The notes beneath the pieces were generated by a model that saw only the letters and a list, made by a program, of their open reading frames with translations, did no database searches and had not been told where the DNA came from. Source: Piper betle (taxonomy: Eukaryota > Streptophyta > Magnoliopsida > Piperales > Piperaceae). Taken from it: a stretch of 64,000 bases of DNA. The stretch lies in contig JAURVB010013878.1 in the NCBI GenBank assembly GCA_033002965.1, forward strand, positions 1-64,000. The letters are read 5' to 3'. The position numbers were made by a program, and so were the translations under genes. Below are positions 35,501 through 47,892 of this stretch, in pieces. Numbering within the stretch: position 1 is the first letter of the stretch; each line of letters opens with the position of its first letter.

Positions 35501-36169
35501 CTCGATCCAAGATCTAGAAGGCCTTCAAAATATTTTCAGAGTGTTAATGAACTAAACCAGACCACTTTGAGTTGGTTCAAACTAGGAAAATGCTGGACTA
35601 GATCCGGTGGCGTACACAGGTCTCTAGAGACTTTGTCGGGATGCAGGGGTGCGTGGGAGCTAGTTATAATCCGAGTCGTGCGCCGATTGTGAATGCGGTA
35701 TAGCTTCGCTGTCACAGTCTGGGTCAGTTCGGATCCGATCAAATTGTGGGGCAGCGGGATGTGGTCGCTAACACGAACAAGCTTGCGGATGTGAACGATT
35801 GTAAATGGGCCTGATAGACTCGGCTGCGGCAATAGTGCAACACTGTCTTTGGTGGCTCCAGCGATGGCTTTTCCAACAATGGCGAAGAGGGGGACCACCT
35901 AGAATGGTAGATCTCTGACTGGTGAGGCTTCCAGTTATGATCCCTTGGCTGGAAGTGGCACTCGGTGGCAGTGGCAAGGCCAGAAAGTTCGAACGGAACT
36001 AATCTCGACAGTGACTTTGTCGTCATTTTTCGGCGACGGTAGTGGCCTTCTGTGGCATTACTCAATTTGGGTTTGTACCCAGAGATAAGGGAAGATGGCT
36101 GAATGCTACTTTGCATCGCTTTGGCGACGGTCTTTCGGCCGATTTTCTGGCGATGGAGGGCTTCTCCGG
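35501..36169. other. Unassigned stretch
   Basis: Open frames up to 125 codons exist on the minus strand (35536-36116), but they overlap one another in different frames and match no family I know. Repeat-derived sequence is likely. Confidence 0.35.
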
Positions 36170-37836
36170 CGGTGGCCTTCAGATTGGTTCTCTTGGCAGT
36201 ATTGAGGGGAGTATGGTGGAAGTGTTAGTGTGGCTGGCGACGGCCTGAGCTAGCCAGACAGAGGTTTGCAAGTTGGCGGCTTTCTATGAATTTTTTGTTT
36301 TGTTACTCTGGTGGGCATTTTCTAGCCTGTTTTTTGGCAACTACGAGCTTCTCCAGCAAGGTGGAAAGGAATGGGTCGATAGAGGGATGTACACTTTTGG
36401 CATTCAAACTTGGTCTGTAACAGTACTGGTTGGCTAGTGGTAGGATCCAAAGTTGGCCTCTTTTACCAGTTTCCTACTTCGGTCAGGTGCTTCACGGTCA
36501 AATTTCAGCAACTTCGACCTTCTCCAACTGTGTCTCTTGACTTGGATTTGTTGACGACATTGAGGAGAATTCGGTGGAAGTGTTGGTGTGGCTGGCGATG
36601 GCCTGGGTTGGTAGGATAGAGAGCCCAAACTTCAATGGAAATAACCTGTAAAATAGTAAGGAACAACCCTTCATGAATTTTTCCCTGGCCACGACGACAC
36701 TCTCATGGGTGGTGGTCAGCCAGATGATGTCGAGGGCACTTCAAGCTATGCTCTGGTGATCTCGTGGGTTGCCGGAAGTGGGTCTCCGATGAGGGGCTCC
36801 TCCCCTTCCTTCTTCCTTTCTTGCCTCTTTATTCTGCGCTTCTTTTCTTTTTTCTTTAAACATACGAGCTCCACTTTTCACATATTTGTCATGAAGTATT
36901 TATAGAAGCCAAGCCTCCCTTCTTCCCTTTTTGTTGGTTATGTATTTAATGGCCTAAAATCTTTACCTGCCTCCTCTTATCCTCTTTTTTCTTCTTATCT
37001 CTTCCAGTAGAATAGGAACGGTGTTCATGATGTCTTTTGGAAAAAAATGACTTAGACGGGTTTGGACACGAGCCAAGGGGTGCGATTAGGGCTACTAATT
37101 GAACGAGCCAGGTCGTGAACATTTGGTGTTCGACTCAGTTTAACTCGACTCAAAGCTCGACATTTAAATGCTCGAGCTCAAACTCAACTCGAACTTGGAA
37201 CCTTCAAGCCGAGTTTGAGCAAAGCAGTATTCGACTCAACTCAACTTGGTTATAACTCAAACTCGACTAGATAAAATAATATAATAATATAATCTTTATA
37301 TTATATATATATAGTAATAAGTTTAATTGTAACTAATTATATTTATTTATATACAATATAATATTAGAGTAGTGAGATAGTTTAGATGGTAGGTATTCAA
37401 GTTGAAGACTTGGAGGTTGTGGGTTCAATCCACTTTGACTTTATTTTTTTAAGTGAGTTACTTTTCACTTTACAATCGAGCCGGTTTTGACCTCATGAGC
37501 GAGCTAGGTTTGAGCTCATGAGCTCGAGTCGAGCTTGAACAACATAAAAAATATTTGAGTCGAGCTTGAGCATACATGGTCAAAGCTTGTTCAATATCGA
37601 GCCGAGTTCAAACGAACTTCGAACTATTCGAGCAGAGTTTGAACACAAGTCGAGCTCGGCTCGCTCGCACGTTTAGTAGCTCTAGGTGTGATCACATGGT
37701 TTGGACGAGCATATAGTCATGTAACCCTAAGATACTCACAAGTAAAAATATGTATATTCATGTATACATTGATAACTCATGCTCTGTTCTAGTACATGAG
37801 TTATTATATACTCATGTATACTCACAACTAAAGTTG

Positions 37837-37893
<57 letters not shown>

Positions 37894-38673
37894 TGTGCAA
37901 ACTCAACCTTCTTAACATATTCATATAGTCATCTGGCCCGAATTGGACAAGGTAATAAGTAGGTAAAACTCTAACCCGAAGCTGAAGTTTTATAATAACT
38001 CATAACACCTAAAGGATCAAGTTGGCTACGAGGATGAAAGAGGCAAACATATTTAAATCTAGAATAAAATATGAAGCTTGACTCAATGTATCTGAAGCTA
38101 AACTAACTTAAATCTACTCTTATTTATTTATTTATATTAGTAAGAGAATCAGCCAATCAATTACAAGTAAAATTTAAAAAATATAATAAAAATACCTCTT
38201 GTAGAGGATAACTAGTTCAAATCTTGTTAAACTCAATTTCCTTTTAAAAAATAAAAATAAAAATATATTTCACGATAGGTCATGGGTTCAAACCCGACTA
38301 ACCTCATCTTTTAACTTTTTACTAATAAGAGTCTGTCTAATTATCTTCAAAAAATAAAATAAATATAATTAACTTTTTCATTCAAATAAAATATATCTTT
38401 AAAGTCAACCATAATCTATATCGAAGATATTAAGTTATTATAGTTTATCTCATTATTTAATGAGAATTTATGTATGAAATGAAAATTTATTTGGTATATG
38501 ACATCTTGCATGGTTTAACCTAAAATATGAATAAAAAAATATCGAGTTTTACAAGTTATATATAATATAAAGTGGAGGGGGGGGGATACAAATATAAATC
38601 TTTCCGACAATAATTTAATAGATAAATTAAATAGGCTCACGAAATTTTCGAATATTGCCAAATAATTGTATGT

Positions 38674-38715
<42 letters not shown>

Positions 38716-38937
38716 ATGATGATGACGACGACTTATATTAAAATAAAATAAAGGATATGAAAAATCTCAAAAAAAATAAAGTATAATTTATACCCAATAT
38801 AAAGATAGAAAGTTATCAAGGAATGTGAAACCTCACATTAAATAAAATATACAAGAGTTATACCTAGAAATAAATAAAGACAAGAGTTACACAATAAAAA
38901 GAAACGATTCGTATAAAATACAAGGTTTTTTCTCTAG
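36170..38937 (+). repeat. Tandem segmental duplication, copy 1
   Basis: Begins CGGTGGCCTTCAG and is repeated from 38938 (CGGTGGCTCTCAG). Shared landmarks are GGAAATAACCT, the CTTCCTTCTTCCTTTCTTG run, CAGAAAGTTAT-like and ACCTCACATTAAATAAAATA blocks. It contains an hAT-like MITE (37087-37684) absent from copy 2, and (TTA)n(TA)n tracts at about 37833-37890 and 38683-38712. Confidence 0.9.
37087..37684 (+). mobile_element. hAT-like MITE, 598 bp
   Basis: Terminal inverted repeats start TAGGGCTACTAATTGAACG and, from the other end, TAGAGCTACTAAACG. It is flanked by 8-bp duplications GGTGCGAT (37079-37086) and GGTGTGAT (37685-37692); 8 bp is the hAT signature. The sister copy has the empty site at 40877-40884. 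The interior is rich in CGAGCTCGAG-type short inverted motifs and has no transposase. Confidence 0.9.
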
Positions 38938-39079
38938 CGGTGGCTCTCAGGTGGGTTCTCTTGGCGGCATTGAGGGGAGTCTTGGTGGAAGTGTCAGTGT
39001 GGCTAGTAATGGCCTGGGCTGGTTGGACAGAGGTCTACAAGTTGGTGGATAGAAAGCTTTCTATTTTGTTGCTCCAGTG

Positions 39080-39545
39080 GGCATTTTTTGGGCTATTTTT
39101 CGGTGACCACGGACTTCACAAGCGAGGTGGAAAGGAACAGGTCAACAGAGGGATGCAGGCTACAGTCTTGGGATCCAGACTTGGTTTGTAACGGTAGAGG
39201 GATGCAGGCTACAGTCTTGGGATCCAGACTTGGTTTGTAACGGTATTTCGGTGACTATGGACTTCACAAGCGAGGTGGAAAGTTTGTAACGGTATTTCGG
39301 TGACTATGGACTTCACAAGCGAGGTGGAAAGGAACATGTGTCAACGAGAGGGATGCAGGCTACAGTCTTGGGATCCAGACTTGGTTTGTAACGGTATTTC
39401 GGTGACTATGGACTTCACATAGCGAGGTGGAAAGTTTGTAACGGTATTTCGGTGACTATGGACTTCACAAGCGAGGTGGAAAGGAACAGGTCAACAGAGG
39501 GATGCAGGCTACAGTCTTGGGATCCGGACTTGGTTTGTAACGGTA
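39080..39545 (+). repeat. ~98-bp tandem array inside duplication copy 2
   Basis: Units contain GGGATGCAGGCTACAGTCTT, GGTTTGTAACGGTATTTCGG and ACTTCACAAGCGAGGTGGAA in varying combinations; complete and shortened units alternate. Copy 1 has one diverged unit (about 36330-36430). Confidence 0.9.
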
Positions 39546-39679
39546 TTGGTTGGCTGGTGGCAGGATCCAAAGTTGGCCTCTTTCACTTGTTTCTTGCTCC
39601 ATTCAGGTGATTCACGATGAGATTATGGCAACTTCGACCTTCTCTAGTGGTGTCTCTTGACTTAGGTTTGTTGATGGTG

Positions 39680-39870
39680 CTGAGGGGAGTTCAATGGAAG
39701 TGTTGGCGTGGCTAGTTCAGTGGAAGTGTTGGCGTGGCTTACAGTGGCCTGGGTTGTGAGGACAGAGGGCCCAAACTTCAATGGAAATAACCTATAAGGA
39801 CAGAGGGCCCAATGGAAATAACCTATAAGGACAGAGGGCCCAAACTTCAATGGAAATAACCTATAAAACA
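39680..39870 (+). repeat. Two further local tandem expansions in copy 2
   Basis: A 26-bp unit containing GGAAGTGTTGGCGTGGCT occurs twice (about 39690-39740). A unit of about 38 bp containing AAGGACAGAGGGCCC and AATGGAAATAACCTAT occurs three times (about 39758-39866), the middle one shorter. Copy 1 has one of each. Confidence 0.85.
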
Positions 39871-39954
39871 GTAAGGAGCAACCCATCATTATTGTTTCTC
39901 TCACCACAATGAGGTTCTCATGCTATGGTTGGTCAGCCAAATGATGTCCAAGAC

Positions 39955-40302
39955 TAGAGGTGCTAATTGAGCGAGCGAGCCGAGCTCAACATGTATTCGA
40001 ACTCGGCTCGAATAGTTCGAAACTCGTTCGAACTTGACTCGAGATAGAACAAGTTTTGGACATACATGCTTGAGTTCGACTCGAATATCGAGTATGTGTT
40101 CGAACTCGAATATACTTAAACTATTTAATTTTTGTGAGCTTGTTCGCCCAGCTCGTTCGTTAGCTCGAAACCAGCTCGATTAAAAGTCAAAAGTACCTCA
40201 CTTTAAAAAAAATTAAGGCCAATGTGGTTTGAACCCACAACCTTAAAGTCATCAAGGTGAATACTTACCATCTCTACTATCTTGCTTCTTTGTTATTATA
40301 TT

Positions 40303-40344
<42 letters not shown>

Positions 40345-40539
40345 AAGACTATATTATTATATTATTTTATCGAGTCGAGTTCGAGTTATAACCGAGTCGA
40401 GTCGAGCACGACCTTGCTCAAGCTCGGCTCGTAAGATTTGAGTTCGAGTCGAGCATTCAAATGTCGAGCATTTCGAGTCGAGTCAAGCCGAGCCGAACGC
40501 TAAATACTCACGAGCTGGCTCGCTCAATTAGCAACCCTA
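39955..40539 (+). mobile_element. hAT-like MITE, 585 bp
   Basis: Terminal inverted repeats TAGAGGTGCTAATTGAGCG and TAGGGTTGCTAATTGAGCG. Flanked by 8-bp duplications TCCAAGAC (39947-39954) and TCCAGGAC (40540-40547). Copy 1 has the matching empty site at 36730-36737. An (AT)n tract lies at about 40306-40338. Same family as 37087-37684; no transposase. Confidence 0.9.
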
Positions 40540-42115
40540 TCCAGGACACTTTAAGCTATGCACCGGTGATCTCGGGGGTTGCCGGTGGTGGTTCCTCCCC
40601 TTCCTTCTTCCTTTCTTGTCTCTTTCTTCTACTTTTCTTCTCTCTTGTTTCTTTCAACGTACGAGCCTCTTTTTTCACATATTTGTCACGAAATATTTAT
40701 AAAAGCCAAGCCTCCCTTCTTCCCCTTTGGTTGGTTCGGTAGTTAATGGCCTAAAATCTTCACCCACCTCCTTTTATCTGCTTTTTCTTCTTATATCTTC
40801 ACGTAGAATAGGAACTGTGTTGGCGATGTCTTTTGGAAAAAAATTTGAGTTAGATGGGTTTGGACAGAAGCCAAGGGGTGTGATCGCATGGTTTGGATGA
40901 ACACATAGTCATTCCTAAACACAACGCTTCAATGGCATAGATTTAGCACTAAAACCCTAAGCTACTCACAAGTAAAAATCTATATATCTTTGTATATACT
41001 AATAACTCGTGCTCTGTTGTAGCATAACTGAAGCTTTTTATTTATATATTGTGCATACTCAACCTTCATAACAAGTTCATATAATCATATGGGCCCTATA
41101 CTCATAATATAAAAGTTAAACCGACTCAAACCGACTCATGTCTGGCCCAAATTGGACAAGGTAATAACTAGATAAAACCCTAATCCGAAGCCGGGGTTTT
41201 ACAATAACTCATAACTCCTAAAGAGAAGAAACCTAAACTTTGGTCAAAACCTTGGATAATGAATGGATCAAGTTGTCTATAATGAAAGAGACAAACATAT
41301 TTAAACCTAGAATAAAATATGAAGCTCGGCTCAATTTATCTACAGCTAAACTAACTTAAATCTACTCTTATTTATTTATTTTTATTAATAAAAAAGGAGT
41401 CCAATACTCATCTAAGATTAAAAATAGGAGAATTAAAATACCTCTTATAGATGATAACTAGTTCAAATCTCATTAACCTCATTTTTTTAAAATAATAATA
41501 ATAAAAATACCTTTCACGGTAGGTCATGGGTTCAAATCTGACTAACCCCATTTTTTAACTTTCTACTCATAAGAGTTTGTCCAATTATCTTTGAAAAATA
41601 TAATAAAATTTTTTTAAAAAAAATTAATCTTTTCAATCAAATAAGATATATCTTTAAAGTCAACCATAATCTATATTGAAGATATTAAGTTATTATAGTT
41701 TATAATGAGAATTTATGTATGAAATGAAAATTTATTTGGTATACTACATCTTGCATTGTTTAACCTAAAATATGAACTGACAAATATCAAGTTTTACATC
41801 TTATATATAAAATAAAGTGCAGGGGGATACAAATAAGAATCTTTCCGACAATAATTTAATAGATAAATTAAATAGGCTCACAAAATTCTCGAATATTGCC
41901 AAATAATTGTATGTACAATTATATACGATGACTTATATTAAAATAAAATAAAGGATGTGAAAACTCTAAAAAAAATTAAGTATAAGTTATACCCAATATA
42001 AAGACAGAAAGTTATGAAGGAATGTGAAACCTCACATTAAATAAAATATACAAGAGTTATACCTAGAAATAAATAAATACAAGAGTTACACCGGAAAAAA
42101 GAAACAGTTCGTATT

Positions 42116-42354
42116 AATGTGCAAGAAGCCCTTACAAAAATAAATTATTACTTGTCTTTCTTCGTTATTTTCGTTTGGCATTCTAAATAAAAAAATTATT
42201 CAAAAATAAACATTGGTAATTTAATATAAAACATTTTTTTGTTGGTAAATTAACATTTAAACATGGCTTAAAGCCCAAATTACCATTAAGCTTGACTCGA
42301 GTCAAAGACACCAACTCCTTACTATTATTTATTTTGATCCGAGGTTATAAAATA
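42116..42354. other. Short unassigned AT-rich stretch
   Basis: Follows the duplication; no gene or repeat boundary recognised. Confidence 0.4.
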
Positions 42355-42850
42355 TAGGGATGTAAACAAGTCAAACCTGTTCGCAAGTATTTTATGTTCG
42401 ACTCAATTTGGCTTGAACTTGTGCTCATTAATTTTGTAATTTTGTGTTCGAAAAAATATTCGGCTCAAACTGTATAACTCGTTGAACAACGAACAAAGCT
42501 TGAGCTAAAGAGTGTTCGGCTTGGTTTGGCTCAAAACTCGAGCTTGATGTGTTCAAACTCGAAAAAACTCTCAGACTCGGCTCGTCAATACTATCAATGT
42601 CATATTAAAATTTTATATTATTAGAAAAAAATTTTAATTTTATATAAGTCGAGTATGAGTCAAAGTATAAATATTCGTTTGGCTCAAATTTAATTTGAGC
42701 TCAGCTCAAAAATATAACTAGTTAAATACGAACAAAGCTCAAATACTGGGAATTTTAGATGAGCTTTGTTTAACACGCATAATATATTAAAACTCGTCAA
42801 ATGTTAAAACAAGTTCGAACATTTACGCTCGACTCGGATCACGTACACTA
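42355..42850 (+). mobile_element. Degenerate hAT-like MITE next to the KH gene promoter
   Basis: Starts TAGGGATGTAAACAAGTC and ends GATCACGTACACTA, roughly inverted, with the same CTCGAGC/GGCTCG-rich interior as the two MITEs above. No clear 8-bp duplication remains. It ends just upstream of the KH gene's untranslated first exon. Confidence 0.55.
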
Positions 42851-42869
42851 AAATGTAAGAAAGGTAAAG

Positions 42870-42991
42870 TAGAAGGGCATTTGTACAAATTCGGCGCCCA
42901 TTTTATCTATCGGCCCGATTCGGCGGTGGCGAGGTGGGAAAACCTCGCCGCCTCCTTTCATCCGACCTCCGCCGCCGTATCTGCGGCGCCG
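42870..42991 (+). other. Probable untranslated first exon of the KH gene
   Basis: GC-rich leader-like sequence ending CGGCGCCG before the donor GTGAGAAA at 42992. The first intron would run to the acceptor TTTCAG at 44086, a common arrangement for plant KH genes. The transcription start is not defined. Confidence 0.5.
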
Positions 42992-44097
42992 GTGAGAAAC
43001 CCTTGTTTTTTCTCCGCCGCCGATTCAGGTTTTCCCACCTCTCCGTTCTTCTCTAATTTCTATTGGATTCTGTTCTCCCCCAAAACTGTTGAATAGATTA
43101 TGTGGTGGCCTTTGTGTGTAAGGAGTGGGTTTTTATGGTTTCTTTCTGCTGTGCAACGTTTAGGTGTATGGTTTTGTGTTTGGATGGTTCAGATTACCGA
43201 GCCCTTTTATGAAGTTGGAAGGGTCGTTGAATCGATTTTGTGGTTGTTTTTGGTTTGAAGAATGGGATTTGTGCCCTTTTATTTTTATTGTGCGTCTTTA
43301 GTGGCACGATTTGGGTTTCAGGTTGTTACGTATCTTGCATATAGAAACTTTTTAAATCGATTTCATGGTTTTATTTGTGTTATTGTGTTTTTTTCTTTTT
43401 GTTGTGCATCGTTAGGTGTATGATTTTGTTTTTTAAATTGTTCAGTATTGCTAATTTTTTGTCAAGGTTGGTGAGTCAGATATCTGTAAGGGAGCTGGCA
43501 TGTCTGTTGAATGTGCTTTTTTCAGAACTTAGAATTTAGAATGATATGTGCTTCATTTCTTTTTTATCATGCGTCTGGGATTTTTTATTTGTATATGATC
43601 TTTTGTTATGGGGATTTCTTTTGAAGTATGAAGAATTAGTTGAATCGACTTTCTGGTAGTTTTTTTTTGGAAAAGAATCGATCTTGTGTTCTTCCTTGTT
43701 GTGCGTCTAGGTTCATATGATTTATGGTTTGAAATTGTTTAGATTCTGAGCTTTAATCAAGATTTCGTAGTCGCTATATAACTATATGAGGGAATTAGCA
43801 CGTGTACGAAATCTAACTTTGAAATGTTGAATTAATATGTTATTCTACTTCATTTCGTCTGCTAACTTTGACATGAACAGGATTCTTACATCAAGTTGGT
43901 TATTTTCTTTTAGCTGTGGAATTTGTTGCCTGTAGTTGGCTTCCATCTTTGAACCTCGAATAAATTTTTAAACTAATTTTGTTCTTTGATGCCCACTTTT
44001 TTTAGTTATGAGGCTCCTTTTATTTTTATGCCCTTTTTCTGTTGATTTATTCTCTTACAATATTGTTTTTGAATTTATGGTTTCAGTTCAAGAAACC

Positions 44098-46851
44098 ATG
44101 GATGCTCCTGTAGAAAATTTAGGTGAGCCTGAACTTACTGATCAGGTTCCAGAGGAGCCTACACCTATCGAGGAGAAACAGGAACAGGAGGAGAATCCTG
44201 CAGCTGAGCAACCTGAGAAAAAGTGGCCAGGATGGCCTGGAGAAAGTGTCTTTCGGATATTGGTACCTTCTCAAAAGGTTGGAGGACTTATTGGTCGTAA
44301 AGGGGAATCTATCAAAAGAATGTGTGAAGAATCGAGGGCCCGCATTAAGATTCTTGATGGTCCTCCCGGTGTACCAGAAAGATCAGTATGTTTCTATCCT
44401 TTTTTTAACTAGGCTTATTTTCCTAATTAAATTTCCTTGTATGATCCACCAATGATTTATATACATCTAGTACCATCTAAATCACAGACTGAAATGCAAG
44501 GCTGCACTACACTTTTATTGCCAAATTTTTATAGTGAATGGTTGGACATTGACGACTAAATTTCACTGTAGGCAGAAATTTGTTTTTAGATTGTTAGTAT
44601 GAACTTAAATTGCATGTGATTATGATTGAAGTAAGCAATGTAGGCTTCTTCTTTGAAGAGCCAAGATGCAATTGTTACTGATAGATGGTTTTTATATATT
44701 TCTCTATTTGTTTTATCTAATGCTGTAATTAGTTTCATGTTTTATTTTGAACATTTTTCTTTATGGATTTGAATCATTCAATATGCGAGAGGACTAGAAG
44801 TTGATAATATTCTTTTTTTTTCAAATTGGTTTTATTGTTTTTATTATGGGACTTTCAAAGTTGAATGGATGATTCTTATCTGTTTTTCCTCGGTTTTTCA
44901 TGTTGTAGCCAACTTTTTGTGTTTTTCCTTCCCATTCAATTGGCTGAAATATGTTATGGAGACTATTTCCAGTTTAGTACCCTTTAAATTTGTAATGGCG
45001 AGGCTCATAAATATTTGTGGGCGTTAAATGGCACCTTTTACATTCTCCATTGGTTGTTATTGGTTTAATGTGGATATGTTGTTGTTGTTTATTGATCCTC
45101 AATTCAGATTGCTGGTATTGAAGTTTAACCTACTTCCTTTTCCTCCTCATTATCTAGCGTCTACCTAAGCCCAAGTGGTTGGGGTTAGGAACTTAAATCT
45201 ATACCATGGACGATACAGATAATTATATAACATCTTTTCATATTCCTTGTTATTGCCTCCTACTGCTTCCATTTGCGATTTCTTTCATATTTCTTGCAAT
45301 CTGGGTGTGAAAATAGTTTGTTACAAGTAACAAATAGATCTCCATCAATGACGAGAATTTGTGTACTTCTAGCTGTTAATATGGCTGATTTATAAAACCT
45401 GTCTGTTCATGTAGTTTCCAATTGATGATAAAAATACCCATTGCATTTTATATTGTTGGTTGGGTGGGTTTTGTTGTTAACCAGGAATCAAGGCATTGCA
45501 ATAATAGTAAAAAATTAGAGCATAAATTTGAAGAAGGCGTATAGGTTGGGAATCTTCTTCAAAGATGTCTGAATTTTAGGTTGATCATTTTTAAAGGAAA
45601 TTCCCGGCCTTCATCAGTAAGTGGTTATGTAGAGGCATGCATAACAAATATTAAAAATTACCTAATCAGAAATTTGGTATTTTGAAAGCTGGTTATGCAG
45701 GGTCAAGCAGCGGTGATGTGGAAAATGGGAATGGAGAGGTGGCTAGATATGGATAAATTATTTGGATTGTCTGAATTTTAAAACCATTTTTTATACTGCC
45801 AATACATATATGGATCAGCCATTTTGGTTTTTTGGTAGTTACATCAGGAGTCAACTAAATTCTGATCCAAGTTAACGAAATGCTTAATTATTCCTACAAG
45901 AAATTTATCCCAATTTATAGCAGGCGACTGCATTAAGTTCACCAGATTTAAGTGAAATAGTAAGAAGTAATTATACAAACTGAAAAAATCATCAATAACA
46001 AGGAGAATTTTACAAGAAAATTGCTTGATAAAAGCCATTAATCAGAATGTCCTTTTATCACAATAACGAAATGAGTATGTGCAGGTTTTCAAATCAGTCA
46101 TCAAAGTTGACTCTTAGAAGAACAATGGTTCAGATGTATGAGGTCAGTCTGCTTTTGGTTGAGCATCTGAGACAAGAAGCATGCTCCACGCTGTATCTGG
46201 TAAATTCAGAATGACTGGCATTCTTGGCAAATACCGAACTCCTTAATTAATTTTTGTAGCTACTAACACAAGTTAAAACTTGAAAAAATATTTTGTAGAA
46301 GGATAAAAGCTTGGAAATGAAGTATTATATCCTTAGACAATATTGAGAAGGCTAAACTGTTGTTCACACCTACCGGTAATCTGCCCTTGTTGACGTGGAA
46401 AGTTATTATTTTAAAATATACTTAGGGCTACCAGGCTTCCTTTATTCATTAAGTTCTATCAATATTTATTCCACACGAAGTTGTGAATATCTGGCAGTGG
46501 GCTATAAAAATAATTATTAGGTTAATTGCCTTCTATTTTTTAAAATTCTATGGCACTAGAATGTGTTGCAGAACTTTCCTCTCATGTATGAAGCTTAATT
46601 TACTTCTGTAAGTATCTTTTTTGCTCTATTCTAAGCCATTATGATAGGGTTTGTGTTGTGACGGCAGAGAAAAACCAACAATTTATGTGCTTGGATTTTG
46701 TTGCAAGTTGTGGCTGTTAATTCTAATTAGCTCGCTTACAAATTCTATTTTATTTTAATAGGTGATGGTTTCAGCAAAGGAAGAGCCAGATATTTCTATT
46801 CCCCCTGCTGTTGATGGTCTCAACGAAGTGCAACCGGGGTTAATGAATTGA
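44098..46851 (+). pseudogene. KH-domain RNA-binding protein (FLK/PEPPER type), broken in exon 3
   Basis: These nuclear proteins carry three KH domains and act in pre-mRNA processing and flowering control. Coding exons 44098-44385 and 46762-46851, with an acceptor at 44086 before the leader end and a 2.4-kb intron between. An acidic N-terminus (residues 1-45) precedes [20 protein letters not shown], then the KH GXXG-type loop IGRKGES and [20 protein letters not shown]. Exon 3 continues VMVSAKEEPDISIPPAVDGL, where family members go on into an LRVHK-like stretch; here at about 46821 the sequence switches to unrelated repeat DNA and stops at TGA (46849-46851). The product would be 125 aa with one KH domain. 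The later KH exons are not found in the following 17 kb. The gene may be dead or may make a truncated protein. Confidence 0.85.
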
Positions 46852-47892
46852 CTCAGTCCGACAATGGGTCGTGTTATGTGTGTGTATCTTGTGATGCATC
46901 GATATTGTTTTGGGGTAGTGATAGCCGCCCCATAAAAAGGTTACGGCTGGGGTGAGTGAGGCACAACGATTCCTCCATCGCACTAGAGTGCAGTGATTGC
47001 CGCCCCATAAAAAGGCTACGACCGGGGTGTGTGAGGCACTGGCACCGAGTGCAGTGATAGCCGCCCCATAAAAAGGCTACGGCCGGGGTGTGTGAGGCAC
47101 TGGCACTAGAGTTGGCAGTGAGAGCTTCCCCACAAATGGGGCATAGCGATCACCTGACTGCAGTGATAGCCGCCCCACAAAAAGGCTACGGCCGGGGTGT
47201 GCAAGGCATTGGCACTAGAGTGCAGTGATAGCCTCCCCATAAAAAGGCTACGGACGGGGTGTGCGAGGCACTGGCACTAGAATTGGTAGTGATAGCTTCC
47301 CCACAAATGGGGCATAACAATCACCCGAGTGCAGTGATAGCTACGCCACAAAAAGGCTACGGCCGGGGTGTGCAAGGCACTGGCACTGAGTGCAGTTATA
47401 GCCGCCCCATAAAAAGTCTACGGCCGGGATGTGCGAGGCACTGGCACTGGAGACGGTAGTGGTAGCCTCCCCATAAAAAGGCTACGGCCGGGGTATGCGG
47501 ATCACAGCGGGCACCTCCTCCACATTGTTTTGTAGTATAGCGGAATCGCTCCACCGTATATTAAAATAAATATATGAAAATGGTGGAATGTACTTGTTTG
47601 TTTTATCTATTGTACTACTTAGTGTTGTAATCACTAACGCGGAATTGCCTCCGCAGGTGTGCAGATCCGAGATTAGATGATTGACAACTAGAGCATGGAG
47701 CAAAGTAATATGAGGACTCCTTTTTGTTATTTGATTGAGGAATAAGTGTGGCTGCTGGGAAACGGTCCAAGACTGTGGGATTTTATTATAAGTTATGATT
47801 TCTAATAATGTTTGACATAATTGCTTTAATTTTGAGTAACACCTAGCCAGTTAGGCCCACAATATGATCATGAAAAATGGCGGGTCGTTACA
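46822..47892 (+). mobile_element. LTR-like element with hairpin-rich tandem array, inserted in the KH exon
   Basis: The 3' 300 bp (47600-47892) match the element at 240-656, including the GCGGA...TCCGC palindrome (47639-47654), GGAAACGGTC and the end GGGTCGTTACA. The middle is a tandem array. The 5' end lies at the break in KH exon 3 and has no clear TG terminus, so it may be truncated. No coding domain. Confidence 0.6.
46915..47505 (+). repeat. 60-65-bp tandem array with CCCC...GGGG hairpins
   Basis: Eight units contain CCCCATAAAAAGGCTACGG and CCGGGGTGTG(T/C)GAGGCACT-type sequence. Between some units lies a second motif, AGCTTCCCCACAAATGGGGCA, a perfect 4-bp GC hairpin with a 6-nt loop. Together they make a higher-order repeat of about 180 bp. 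Confidence 0.9.

Larger units (their letters stand above)
38938..42115 (+). repeat. Tandem segmental duplication, copy 2
   Basis: Second copy of 36170-38937. It is longer because of local tandem expansions (39080-39870) and carries its own MITE (39955-40539). Its tail (ACCTCACATTAAATAAAATA near 42031) matches copy 1 near 38830. Confidence 0.9.

Noticed and set aside
46915..47505. Spaced repeats resembling a CRISPR array
   Set aside because: Units are contiguous, variable and in a plant nuclear repeat element; no unique spacers or cas genes.
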